A stretch of 19,004 nt of DNA. It comes from Candidatus Moranbacteria bacterium UBA4824. GTDB taxonomy: Bacteria; Patescibacteriota; Minisyncoccia; Moranbacterales; UBA2206. Below are positions 13,209 to 19,004 of the stretch, piece by piece; the first letter of the stretch is position 1; each line of letters begins with the position of its first letter. Position numbers and translations under genes: made by a program. The DNA is taken from the NCBI GenBank assembly GCA_002400405.1, contig DHFM01000057.1, positions 1 through 19,004 of the forward strand. Direction: 5' to 3'. The notes beneath the pieces are model-generated. The model saw only the letters and a list, made by a program, of their open reading frames with translations, had not been told where the DNA came from and did no database searches.

Positions 13209-13314
13209 TCCCCCACCACTTTTTATCTTAATAATTCTTAAAAAAACAGACTAGAAAATATCTTAAATTCCCCTTTAACCAAAACAAAAACCGCAAATTA
13301 AAAGTGGTGGGGGA
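13209..13314. repeat. Small intergenic element B with 15-bp perfect inverted ends
   Basis: Same 15-bp ends as element A (TCCCCCACCACTTTT at 13209-13223 and its complement at 13300-13314) around an unrelated 76-bp AT-rich core without a reading frame. It occupies the mreB leader, six bases upstream of the start codon. Confidence 0.85.
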
Positions 13315-13391
13315 TGAATAAAACTCCAACGTCTTTTGGTTGGGAAATTTTTATAATTTAAAAAGATTTTTTATGTTTATTTTACCTATCT

Positions 13392-13420
13392 ATCTTACTT
13401 TAATTGAGAGTTATTGTCAA
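13392..13420 (-). promoter_or_regulatory. Promoter of the mre-mrdA operon
   Basis: TTGACA (13415-13420) and TAAGAT (13392-13397), spacer 17 bp, located between the rseP stop and mreB. It implies that mreB is transcribed from its own promoter and not only from rseP. Confidence 0.7.
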
Positions 13421-13430
13421 AAAAGGGAAA

Positions 13431-14624
13431 TTACTTCACAAACTTCATTACATCCTTAAATGTCACCAGAATTAAAAGCAGAATGAGAAGTAGGAAGCCG
13501 ACTGAATGAAAAGTTTGTTCGAGTTTTTGACTCACGGGTGAGCCTTTTAATTTTTCAATTAGCACAAAAAGAATTCTTCCGCCATCAAGTGCGGGAATTG
13601 GCAAAATGTTTATTATCCCAAGATTGATGCTCAGAAGCGCCGCAAATTGCAAGATATAAACCAATCCAAGCCCAGTCACTTGCTTGGTGAGCACAGCAAT
13701 ACCGACTGGCCCAGCCACATCCGCTCCCACGCCATTACCCATAAAAAGACTCTTTATTATCCCACCTAAGGCCACGAGAATCGCCACAATAAGATTGCCA
13801 GTCGTTTTTAGCCCCTCCCAAAAAGCTTTATGCACCGGATATTTGATAATGGCCGTTTGCGCCAAATTTACCCCCAAAAGTCCTTGGCCCTCTGGAGCGC
13901 TAATTCGGGGAGTTAATTTTATCGATAAAGTTTGCTCCCCTCTTATTATGGCTAATTTAAGCTCTTTTCCGGCATTGTTTTTTATGTAATTTTGCACATC
14001 CTCCACACTAGAAAGTTTCACTGTTTCCCCCGCTGAATTTTTTTGAGTTTTCAAAATTTCATCGCCAATTTGAAGCCCTGCCGTTTGCGCCGGAGTTTCT
14101 GGTAAAATATCCGAAATCTGAATTTTAGTTACAGACACATTTTCCGTCGAATCAACAGCTTGCGGAGCACCGATCATAAAAACAATTGAAATTAAAAGCC
14201 AAGCCAACACAAAATTCATCGCTACACCCGCTGCCAAAACTTTTATCCTTACCCAAGCTGATTTTCCGGCAAAACTGTCAGCATCATCAATGTTCCCGCC
14301 ATCCTCGCCTTTAATTTTGACAAATCCTCCTAGGGGAATCCAATTTATCGAATAGATTGTTCCACCGGTGAATTTTTTCTCATGCGCCTGCGCTAAATCT
14401 TTTTTCTCATTTTCATCATCGCCATCTTTTGTTCCCCAAACGATGCGCCATTTTTTTCTTTTCCCATTTTCATATAGATATTGAAAACCGATTAGTCTCG
14501 GTGGAAAACCAAAACCAAATTCACTGGCCTTGATCCCATTTCTCCGCGCCGTCACAAAATGCCCCAACTCATGAACAAAAATCAAAACTCCCAAAATTAC
14601 TACAAAGACTAATACTGCTAGCAT
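13431..14624 (-). CDS. rseP: RseP/RasP-type site-2 protease (M50)
   Basis: 397 aa. Intramembrane zinc metalloprotease that cleaves membrane-spanning regulators and signal-peptide remnants. The first helix carries H18-E-L-G-H22 (zinc ligands and catalytic Glu). A hydrophilic insert of about 40 residues (50-90, KRKKWRIVWGTKDGDDENEKKD) separates it from the conserved INWIPLGGFVKIKGEDG (93-109). The second membrane helix is near 129-152. One PDZ domain (about 162-240, ILPETPAQTAGLQIGDEILK) follows. The C-terminal part has GPVGIA, then NILPIPALDGGRI (338-351, third zinc ligand D347) and a last helix 374-389. It lies downstream of frr with an 84-bp gap of short repeats. No Shine-Dalgarno sequence is obvious before ATG 14624. 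Confidence 0.96.
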   Translation of the reverse strand: MLAVLVFVVILGVLIFVHELGHFVTARRNGIKASEFGFGFPPRLIGFQYLYENGKRKKWRIVWGTKDGDDENEKKDLAQAHEKKFTGGTIYSINWIPLGGFVKIKGEDGGNIDDADSFAGKSAWVRIKVLAAGVAMNFVLAWLLISIVFMIGAPQAVDSTENVSVTKIQISDILPETPAQTAGLQIGDEILKTQKNSAGETVKLSSVEDVQNYIKNNAGKELKLAIIRGEQTLSIKLTPRISAPEGQGLLGVNLAQTAIIKYPVHKAFWEGLKTTGNLIVAILVALGGIIKSLFMGNGVGADVAGPVGIAVLTKQVTGLGLVYILQFAALLSINLGIINILPIPALDGGRILFVLIEKLKGSPVSQKLEQTFHSVGFLLLILLLILVTFKDVMKFVK

Positions 14625-14628
14625 TTTT

Positions 14629-14706
14629 CATGAAACATGAAACATGAAACATAAAACAAAAGACTTTTTTATTATGTGTTACATGTTATATGTTGTATGT
14701 TATATG
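14629..14706. repeat. Two heptamer tandem arrays between frr and rseP
   Basis: Four copies of CATGAAA (the last CATAAAA) fill 14629-14656. About four and a half copies of nnATGTT (ATGTGTT, ACATGTT, ATATGTT, GTATGTT, ATATG) fill 14674-14706. The period of seven and the partial mutual complementarity suggest slippage-prone DNA right before the rseP start. Confidence 0.7.
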
Positions 14707-14708
14707 AA

Positions 14709-15266
14709 TTAAATCGTCATTATCTCCTCTTCTTTTTTCTTTCTAATTTCTTCAATTTTAGCATTATATTCATCCACAACTTTTTGCAATTTGTCCTTGC
14801 CAGAAAATTTATCATCTTCTCCAATCATCCCAGTTTTTTCTAAATTTTGAATTTCTTCCCAAATAGTTTCTCTCACTCTTCGCACTGACACACGAGCTTC
14901 TTCCGCTTTCTGGTTGAGCATTTTCACTAAATCTTTTCTACGCTCCTCATTGAGCGCCGGAATATTTATCCGTACCATTTGCCCGTCATTGATTGGATTT
15001 AGGTTTAGTTGTGATTCGCGGATAGCTTTTTCAATATCCACCAAAACATCTCGGCTCCAAGGAGTAATGGCAATAGTTCTAGCTTCCGGCACAGTAATGC
15101 TAGCCACTTGTTTGAGGGGTGATTTTGCACCATAATAGTCCACCATCAAATCTTCCACTAAAGATACTGAAGCTCTCCCCGTGCGAAGCTTTCCAAGCTC
15201 TTCCTTGAAATGTCCGGCTGTTTTTTCAAAATCATCTTTGTACTTACTAATTGTTTCATTAACCAT
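14709..15266 (-). CDS. frr: Ribosome recycling factor
   Basis: 185 aa, the normal length. With EF-G it splits the post-termination ribosome. Signature stretches are ELGKLRTGRASVSLVEDLMVDYYGAKSPLKQVASITVPEARTIAITPWSR (23-72), INIPALNEERRKDLVKMLNQKAEEARVSVRRVRE (100-133), and the final long helix with KDKLQKVVDEYNAKIEEIRKKKEEEIM. The hinge region and the Arg residues of domain I are present. It follows the BNR lipoprotein gene by 16 bp and precedes rseP, so the three may share a transcript. Confidence 0.98.
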   Translation of the reverse strand: MVNETISKYKDDFEKTAGHFKEELGKLRTGRASVSLVEDLMVDYYGAKSPLKQVASITVPEARTIAITPWSRDVLVDIEKAIRESQLNLNPINDGQMVRINIPALNEERRKDLVKMLNQKAEEARVSVRRVRETIWEEIQNLEKTGMIGEDDKFSGKDKLQKVVDEYNAKIEEIRKKKEEEIMTI

Positions 15267-15282
15267 ATGTTTATATTACAAA

Positions 15283-16344
15283 TTATTTAGTAAAACCAAT
15301 ATATAACTGGGTGCCTTCCGTTGGATTATATTCCAAAATATTTGCTTTCATCTTGTTGTTAAATTGAAAAGTTTTCCAAGTTTTTCCCGCGTCAATTGAT
15401 TTGTATGTTGCTTGATCCATCGCATAGACTATCTCATTGGAATTTTTCGGATTAATCGCCAGAGCTCTGATTGGAAAATTTTCCGGATTATTAAGCGCCA
15501 AAACTTCTTCCCACATTTCTCCGCCGTCATTACTTTTCATTATCCCATCCGCCCCAGCCAAAAAAACAGTGTTCGCTCGCGTCGGGTCAGTTTTTAGGAT
15601 TTTATATTGCCCGTTGCCAAAAGAAAAAGAATCTTTTTTAATATTTTCAGAAATATCCTCAATTTTTTCCCCCGCATCCTCACTCTTCAGAATTTTTCCG
15701 CTATCAGTCAAGAAATAAACTAAATTGCTGTTTGCCGAATCTAGGGCAATTTTCACAATCGGATCATCCGAAAGATAGATATTCCTCCAGGTTGCTCCAC
15801 CATCCATGCTTTTTATAACCTCTTTCTCACTAGTGGAAATATAAATAATTTTTGGATTTTTTTTGTCTATATTCAAAGAGATGACTAGTGGACCGTTAGT
15901 TGGACTGGTATAAATTTCTGTCCAATTAGCGCCATCGTCTTCAGTTTTGAAAATTTTTCCTCTACCTTGCCACACTCCACTGGCATAGAGCGTTCTACCA
16001 TCAGATGGATTAATTGCCAAGCCATATACTTTTTCCGAAATAAAATTCATAAATTCCCAAGTCTCTCCACCATTTCCTGTTTTCAAGATCCCGCCCTTGC
16101 GCAGTCCCACATATAGATTATTAGCATCATACGGATTAATCGCGAAACTCAAAACATCCGCTTCGGCGATATTCGCTTTGCCCTCGCCTTTGTTTTGCAC
16201 CTTCCAATCCGCTCCGCCATCAATTGATTTCCAAATGCTCTGGCTTAAAGTAAATTTTGACACAGTAGTGGTTTTGCTACTAGTACAACCCGCAAAAACC
16301 AAAACTAAAAACGATGCAATTGAAATGGATAATATTTTTTTCAT
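15283..16344 (-). CDS. BNR/Asp-box beta-propeller lipoprotein
   Basis: 353 aa from ATG 16344. An upstream in-frame ATG (16356) lies inside a REP-like palindrome and would spoil the signal peptide, so it is less likely. The start MKKILSISIASFLVLVFAGC is a classic lipoprotein signal with lipobox FAGC (Cys20). The mature protein carries seven Asp-box-like turns: SIDGGADW, TGNGGETW, TEDDGANW, SMDGGATW, SEDAGEKI, SNDGGEMW and SIDAGKTW, spaced about 40-50 residues apart, each preceded by a strand like IYISTSEKEVIK. This is a seven-bladed propeller of the sialidase/YCF48 type. No sialidase Arg triad or FRIP motif can be identified, so an enzymatic role is not supported. It probably acts as an extracellular scaffold or envelope assembly factor. 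The gene has its own promoter and precedes frr. Confidence 0.85.
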   Translation of the reverse strand: MKKILSISIASFLVLVFAGCTSSKTTTVSKFTLSQSIWKSIDGGADWKVQNKGEGKANIAEADVLSFAINPYDANNLYVGLRKGGILKTGNGGETWEFMNFISEKVYGLAINPSDGRTLYASGVWQGRGKIFKTEDDGANWTEIYTSPTNGPLVISLNIDKKNPKIIYISTSEKEVIKSMDGGATWRNIYLSDDPIVKIALDSANSNLVYFLTDSGKILKSEDAGEKIEDISENIKKDSFSFGNGQYKILKTDPTRANTVFLAGADGIMKSNDGGEMWEEVLALNNPENFPIRALAINPKNSNEIVYAMDQATYKSIDAGKTWKTFQFNNKMKANILEYNPTEGTQLYIGFTK

Positions 16345-16350
16345 AAATTG

Positions 16351-16389
16351 TGTCATTCCCTCCGCCAGCTGGCGGAGGGAATCTAGTGT
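16351..16389. repeat. REP-like element with a 28-bp perfect palindrome
   Basis: TGTCATTCC, then a perfect palindrome from 16355 to 16382 (centre CCAGCTGG), then CTAGTGT. Same family as 6964-7063. It overlaps the upstream alternative start of the BNR gene. Confidence 0.8.
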
Positions 16390-16435
16390 AAAAATTTATT
16401 ATTTCTCAAAAGGGCTATTTATTTTTTCTTACTTA

Positions 16436-16463
16436 AGTATACCACAAATAGACAAAAAGCCAA
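16436..16463 (-). promoter_or_regulatory. Promoter of the BNR lipoprotein gene
   Basis: TTGGCT (16458-16463) and TATACT (16436-16441), 16-bp spacer, with TG one base before the -10 (TGGTATACT). It is divergent from the tRNA promoter, with the two -35 boxes five bases apart. Confidence 0.55.
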
Positions 16464-16468
16464 ATGCA

Positions 16469-16496
16469 TTGACGAAAAATATAGTAGTGTTATAAT
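16469..16496 (+). promoter_or_regulatory. Promoter of tRNA-Lys
   Basis: TTGACG (16469-16474) and TATAAT (16491-16496), 16-bp spacer. Transcription should start a few bases before the tRNA 5' end at 16508. Confidence 0.8.
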
Positions 16497-16507
16497 GCAA
16501 AAGTTGC

Positions 16508-16580
16508 GCGCCCATAGCTCAGTTGGTAGAGCAGTTGCCTTTTAAGCAAACGGTCCCAGGTTCGAGTCCCGGTGGGCGCA
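16508..16580 (+). tRNA. tRNA-Lys (anticodon UUU)
   Basis: 73 nt. The 7-bp acceptor stem GCGCCCA/TGGGCGC is perfect, the D arm is GCTC-AGTTGGTA-GAGC, the anticodon loop CTTTTAA has TTT at 34-36, and the T loop is TTCGAGT. Discriminator A; CCA is not encoded. Two stem mismatches are seen: G27-A43 at the top of the anticodon stem and A51-C63 in the T stem. It is the only plus-strand gene in the window and a single-gene transcription unit with its own promoter and terminator. Confidence 0.97.
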
Positions 16581-16585
16581 CAAAA

Positions 16586-16608
16586 AAAATCCTCTTTATG
16601 AGGATTTT
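16586..16608 (+). terminator. Terminator of tRNA-Lys
   Basis: 9-bp perfect stem AAAATCCTC-TTTAT-GAGGATTTT starting six bases after the tRNA. It is AT-paired at the base, so the U side doubles as the tract. Confidence 0.85.
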
Positions 16609-16630
16609 AAAATTTCTTCTATTTCTTAAT

Positions 16631-16712
16631 AAAAAAAGGTCCCGGAAATCGTTTCGGTATAAATTTGGATGTTTACGTATTACTTCCAAATTCCTACTTC
16701 CACGATTCCGGG
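16631..16712 (-). terminator. Long nested stem-loop with U-tract after the 70-aa gene
   Basis: On the minus strand CCCGGAATCGT (16712-16702) pairs with ACGATTTCCGGG (16652-16641), one bulged base. Inside it AATTTGGA pairs with TCCAAATT (16692-16685 with 16669-16662). ACC and seven T follow. It is much longer than a usual terminator and more GC-rich than its surroundings, so it might be a stable 3' RNA as well. Confidence 0.65.
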
Positions 16713-16732
16713 CGGGTGGGGTTTTAGAGGGT

Positions 16733-16945
16733 TTAGATTTTTGCAAAAATTGGTGGCGGATTATTTACAAAATGCTCCTGTCCAATTTTTGCTTCTCCAT
16801 TGCCTGCCAGAATTGCTCCCGCTTGGAAAGTACGATAAGTCAATTCGTCAATTAATAACGAATGACTCTTTTCATCATACCTTTTTTCCGCGAGAGACAA
16901 AATTATCTCGTTGAGTCTCCTCTTTACAGCATTCAACTCTGGCAT
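16733..16945 (-). CDS. Small hypothetical protein, 70 aa
   Basis: 70 aa: MPELNAVKRRLNEIILSLAE at the start, then a charged helix (KRYDEKSHSLLIDELTYRTFQAGAILAG) and a Pro-rich tail (NNPPPIFAKI). It has no signal or membrane segment and no family I recognise. It is supported as a real gene by a strong promoter (TTGACA, 17 bp, TATTGT), an AGGAG ribosome-binding site about 11 bases before the ATG (clearer than at most genes here) and a structured terminator just downstream. It forms a single-gene unit between the convergent tRNA-Lys and a membrane-protein gene. The helical N-terminal part could be a dimerisation or nucleic-acid-binding helix, but that is a guess. Confidence 0.65.
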   Translation of the reverse strand: MPELNAVKRRLNEIILSLAEKRYDEKSHSLLIDELTYRTFQAGAILAGNGEAKIGQEHFVNNPPPIFAKI

Positions 16946-17038
16946 GATATTCTTCTCTCCTCTTTTAAAATTTTAACCCTCTCGCGTGCCTAAGATTCTA
17001 GGCTAAAGCAAACACCATTGTATGCTAACGTTACAAAA

Positions 17039-17067
17039 ACAATAGCATATTAACGCCAGTTTGTCAA
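17039..17067 (-). promoter_or_regulatory. Promoter of the 70-aa gene
   Basis: TTGACA (17062-17067), 17-bp spacer, TATTGT (17039-17044). The leader of roughly 85 nt contains a GCCTA/TAGGC stem (16988-17003) and ends with an AGGAG ribosome-binding site. Confidence 0.75.
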
Positions 17068-17079
17068 AAATAAAAAGCT

Positions 17080-17571
17080 TTAATTAAGCCTCTTCCTAAT
17101 AAGATAAACAAAAAGCAAGGGTATAAAAAGCCATAGAAAATGAAATTCGGAAGAAACTAGATAGTCATAGGCATTGGGGGAAATATAGCCCAGCGCTATT
17201 TTTTTGGGCGTAATCGTAAAAACAATGCTCAAAAGTAAAATTACTTCCAAAAAACTCACCACAAAAATCCGCCACATAAACTCGGAACTGGAAATATATA
17301 TTCCAAAGATTTTTTTGCTAAAAATTGTGAGAATTATCAATGCAATAAAAAAGAAAACTAATTCGTACGAATAATTGTTCAAATATTTTTCCGGAAAAGC
17401 AAAGAGAAGCGCCAAAGCAATATAGGTGCTAATAAGCATTTGAACAAGGCGATGGCGCCCAACTAAAAATGCAAAGGCAACTGTTATCCCCACAATCACT
17501 AAAAGCAAAGTAAAATCCTGCACAAAATTTTGCGAAATTCCAATTTTAGAAAGTAATAAGTCTAGATTCAT
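17080..17571 (-). CDS. Small polytopic membrane protein of unknown function
   Basis: 163 aa. Predicted membrane helices lie near 20-37, 44-59, 69-84, 100-119 and 142-159. Short charged loops such as GRHRLVQM and PEKYLNNYSYE separate them, and the C-terminus is RKRLN. The start MNLDLLLSKIGISQN is followed by the first helix. I do not recognise a named family; proteins of this type and size are common conserved hypotheticals in CPR genomes. A TATAAT-like box at 17631-17636 may drive it, about 60 bp upstream. The 198-bp upstream gap also holds a palindrome at 17658-17693. No terminator is seen after the stop, but the next promoter starts there. Confidence 0.75.
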   Translation of the reverse strand: MNLDLLLSKIGISQNFVQDFTLLLVIVGITVAFAFLVGRHRLVQMLISTYIALALLFAFPEKYLNNYSYELVFFFIALIILTIFSKKIFGIYISSSEFMWRIFVVSFLEVILLLSIVFTITPKKIALGYISPNAYDYLVSSEFHFLWLFIPLLFVYLIRKRLN

Positions 17572-17657
17572 ATTTTTTTGTTTATTTTGTATTTTTTTAT
17601 TTCACTACCATATATAGGCGAATAGTAGTAATTATACATTTCCTAAATATTTTAATC

Positions 17658-17693
17658 ATCAACAATTTTTTGCGACCGCAATTTTTTGTTGAT
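17658..17693. repeat. Palindrome upstream of the membrane-protein gene
   Basis: ATCAACAA (17658-17665) and TTGTTGAT (17686-17693) enclose T-runs and an inner TTGCG/CGCAA stem (17670-17681). Could form a cruciform. No terminator-type U-tract is adjacent on the minus strand. Confidence 0.6.
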
Positions 17694-17745
17694 ATGGAAA
17701 TATCTCAAGCATCCTGAGCATTTTTATTTTAACATTTTTTACACG

Positions 17746-17766
17746 CCCCCACACCAATTATGTTTT
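17746..17766 (+). repeat. Left 21-bp terminal inverted repeat of the GIY-YIG element
   Basis: Begins CCCCCACACCAATTATG and ends TTTT. It is the exact reverse complement of 18018-18038. It lies three bases beyond the nuclease stop codon. Confidence 0.9.
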
Positions 17767-17769
17767 TAA

Positions 17770-18024
17770 CTATTTCAAACTATCTCTTATTCTATTTTTA
17801 AGCTGAGCAAATGCCCTACTTCTTAATTTTAAATTGCATTCTCTTTTTCGTGCATCTTTTTCAGACTTATATGCTTCATAATACACCAAATCAAAAGGAT
17901 AGCGCAACTTAGTAGAAAAAACCTTACCCTCATTATGATATTTTAAGCGTTTTCTTAAATCTTTAGTTGAGCCTATATAAAACTGAAGATCTTTTTTGCT
18001 TTTTAGAATATATAAATAAAACAT
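17770..18024 (-). CDS. GIY-YIG nuclease (URI/UPF0213-like)
   Basis: 84 aa, a single-domain GIY-YIG endonuclease. FYLYILKS (2-9) holds the GIY-equivalent Tyr, then Y16-I-G18, R26 in RKRLKYHN, H30/N31, and the metal-binding Glu E62 in EKDARKREC. All catalytic positions are present, so the nuclease should be active. The family includes solo nucleases of unknown biological role; related domains act in homing enzymes and in UvrC. The ATG (18022-18024) lies inside the right terminal inverted repeat and the stop is three bases from the left one, so the whole element is almost pure coding sequence (293 bp). It sits immediately downstream of dnaJ, four bases after its stop. This packaging points to a minimal mobile element (inference). 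Confidence 0.92.
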   Translation of the reverse strand: MFYLYILKSKKDLQFYIGSTKDLRKRLKYHNEGKVFSTKLRYPFDLVYYEAYKSEKDARKRECNLKLRSRAFAQLKNRIRDSLK

Positions 18025-18038
18025 AATTGGTGTGGGGG
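18018..18038 (-). repeat. Right 21-bp terminal inverted repeat of the GIY-YIG element
   Basis: Exact reverse complement of 17746-17766. It contains the start codon of the nuclease gene. Beyond it GGGGGTTAATCATTCCCCC (18034-18052) can form a 5-bp stem that overlaps the last codons of dnaJ. Confidence 0.9.
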
Positions 18039-18042
18039 TTAA

Positions 18043-19004
18043 TCATTCCCCCATTTTTTCCAATTCTTCAATTAGCCTTCTTTGCTCGCGATTGAGTTTT
18101 TTTGGAATGCGTACAATTATTTTCACTAAATGATTACCTCGGCCTCGGCCGTGCACATCCGGCACACCTTTCTCCCTAATACGAAAAGTTTCACCTGATT
18201 GCGTTCCGGCCGGAATTTTCAAGATTAAATTTCCCTCGATAGTTTCGATCTCAATTTCTCCACCAAGCGTGGCGCACGAAAAACTAATTTCTTCGGTGCT
18301 CAAGATATCATTATTATGTCTGGTGAATTTTTTATGATTTTTGACCCGCACTAAAATATATAAATCACCTGAACGTGCACCTTTTCCACCAGCCTCACCC
18401 GCGCCTTGCATAGAAATCGTTTGGCCACTGGCAATTCCGGCGGGAATATTTATCTCTATCTCCTGTTCTTTTTTGATCCGACCATCGCCTCCGCATTTGG
18501 AACATTTTTTCTCATAAGTTTTGCCTTCGCCCAGACAATCTGGACAAGTTATCACCTGAGAAAAAGAACCAAAAAAACTGCGTGTATTTTTTTGCACTTG
18601 TCCTGCTCCTCGGCAAGTTGGACAAATTTTGATACTGGAACCCGGTTCTCCACCCGTACCATCACATTTATCACACACCGCACTTTTATATAAATTTATT
18701 TTTCTTTTCGCCCCATTCACCATTTCCGAAAAATCTATTTCGACATCTACCTGAATATCCTGTCCGCGTTTTTGCTTTCGACTTCTTCCACCACCAAAAA
18801 CATTGGAAAAAATATCCTCAAAGTCTGTTCCACCAAATTCAAAACCACCAGCGCCTTGACCGAAATCGAAGCCAGAGAAATCCCAGCCTCCGGCTGGTCC
18901 GCCTTGGGAGGAGAAACCACCTGCACCACCTTGATCAAAAGTTTTTCCAAACTGATCATACTGTTGGCGCTTGGTTTTATCCGAAAGCACCTGATAGGCC
19001 TCGT
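18043..19004 (-). CDS. dnaJ: Chaperone DnaJ, 5' end outside window
   Basis: The frame is open to the right edge; the first residues seen are EAYQVLSDKTKRQQYDQFG, the end of the J-domain, whose HPD lies outside. Next comes a Gly/Phe-rich region of about 65 residues (FDQGGAGGFSSQGGPAGGWDFSGFDFGQGAGG), then a zinc domain with four CxxCxGxG repeats: CDKCDGTG, CPTCRGAG, CPDCLGEG and CSKCGGDG. The C-terminal substrate-binding domains (IEINIPAGIASGQTISMQGAGEAG to HLVKIIVRIPKKL) follow. It is therefore a class A DnaJ, a co-chaperone that stimulates DnaK and delivers unfolded proteins. The GTG at 18990 is internal, not the start. It probably follows dnaK/grpE beyond the window. Confidence 0.97.
   Translation of the reverse strand, partial: EAYQVLSDKTKRQQYDQFGKTFDQGGAGGFSSQGGPAGGWDFSGFDFGQGAGGFEFGGTDFEDIFSNVFGGGRSRKQKRGQDIQVDVEIDFSEMVNGAKRKINLYKSAVCDKCDGTGGEPGSSIKICPTCRGAGQVQKNTRSFFGSFSQVITCPDCLGEGKTYEKKCSKCGGDGRIKKEQEIEINIPAGIASGQTISMQGAGEAGGKGARSGDLYILVRVKNHKKFTRHNNDILSTEEISFSCATLGGEIEIETIEGNLILKIPAGTQSGETFRIREKGVPDVHGRGRGNHLVKIIVRIPKKLNREQRRLIEELEKMGE

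Noticed and set aside
16519..16746. 75-aa minus-strand frame ending PPGLEPGTVCLKGNCSTN
   Set aside because: It is the antisense of tRNA-Lys; this PPGLEPGT peptide is a familiar artefact of translating tRNA genes backwards.
18034..18052. GGGGG/CCCCC stem as dnaJ terminator
   Set aside because: It overlaps the last dnaJ codons, has no U-tract and partly belongs to the GIY-YIG element end.
1..19004. CRISPR array
   Set aside because: No regularly spaced direct repeats of 24-40 bp with unique spacers; the repeats seen are inverted, AT-only or of period 7-8.

Overview
The window looks like a piece of an AT-rich chromosome from a Patescibacteria/CPR bacterium, most likely a parcubacterial lineage. 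This rests on the low GC, the compact gene set, the weak or absent Shine-Dalgarno sequences at many starts, a parcubacterial-style surface protein and a diversity-generating retroelement. UGA is used as a normal stop (for example in avd and dnaJ), so this is not a code-25 lineage. Lineage is inferred from gene content only. Every protein gene is on the minus strand; only the tRNA is on plus.

Left part (1-7160), accessory. The first 1.9 kb is the N-terminal part of a large secreted beta-repeat protein that runs off the left edge. Next comes a complete diversity-generating retroelement (DGR). In transcription order it has a membrane-anchored target protein with a C-terminal variable repeat (VR, 5802-5984), a four-helix-bundle protein of the 23S-IVP family, an Avd protein, a template repeat (TR, 4445-4627) and a DGR-type reverse transcriptase. 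A KilA-N protein follows. TR and VR are 183 bp each and differ at 15 positions. All 15 are adenines in the coding-strand TR, which is the signature of adenine-specific mutagenic retrohoming. This part is also full of a recurrent AT-rich spacer repeat and REP-like palindromes.

Middle (7160-8310). A dinD-like gene is followed upstream by a 275-bp spacer holding a promoter, a small element with 15-bp inverted ends, and the greA terminator.

Right part (8300-19004), mostly housekeeping. It carries greA; the cell-shape cluster mreB-mreC-mreD-mrdA (PBP2); rseP (site-2 protease); frr (ribosome recycling factor); a BNR-repeat lipoprotein; tRNA-Lys(UUU); a 70-aa orphan gene with its own promoter and a structured terminator; a small membrane protein; a GIY-YIG nuclease gene enclosed by perfect 21-bp inverted repeats; and the 3' part of dnaJ.

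The most notable items are the DGR with its clean TR/VR pair, the 293-bp GIY-YIG inverted-repeat element, and two non-coding elements (8149-8234 and 13209-13314) whose inverted ends also begin with CCCCCAC. Those two may be gene-less relatives of the nuclease element.
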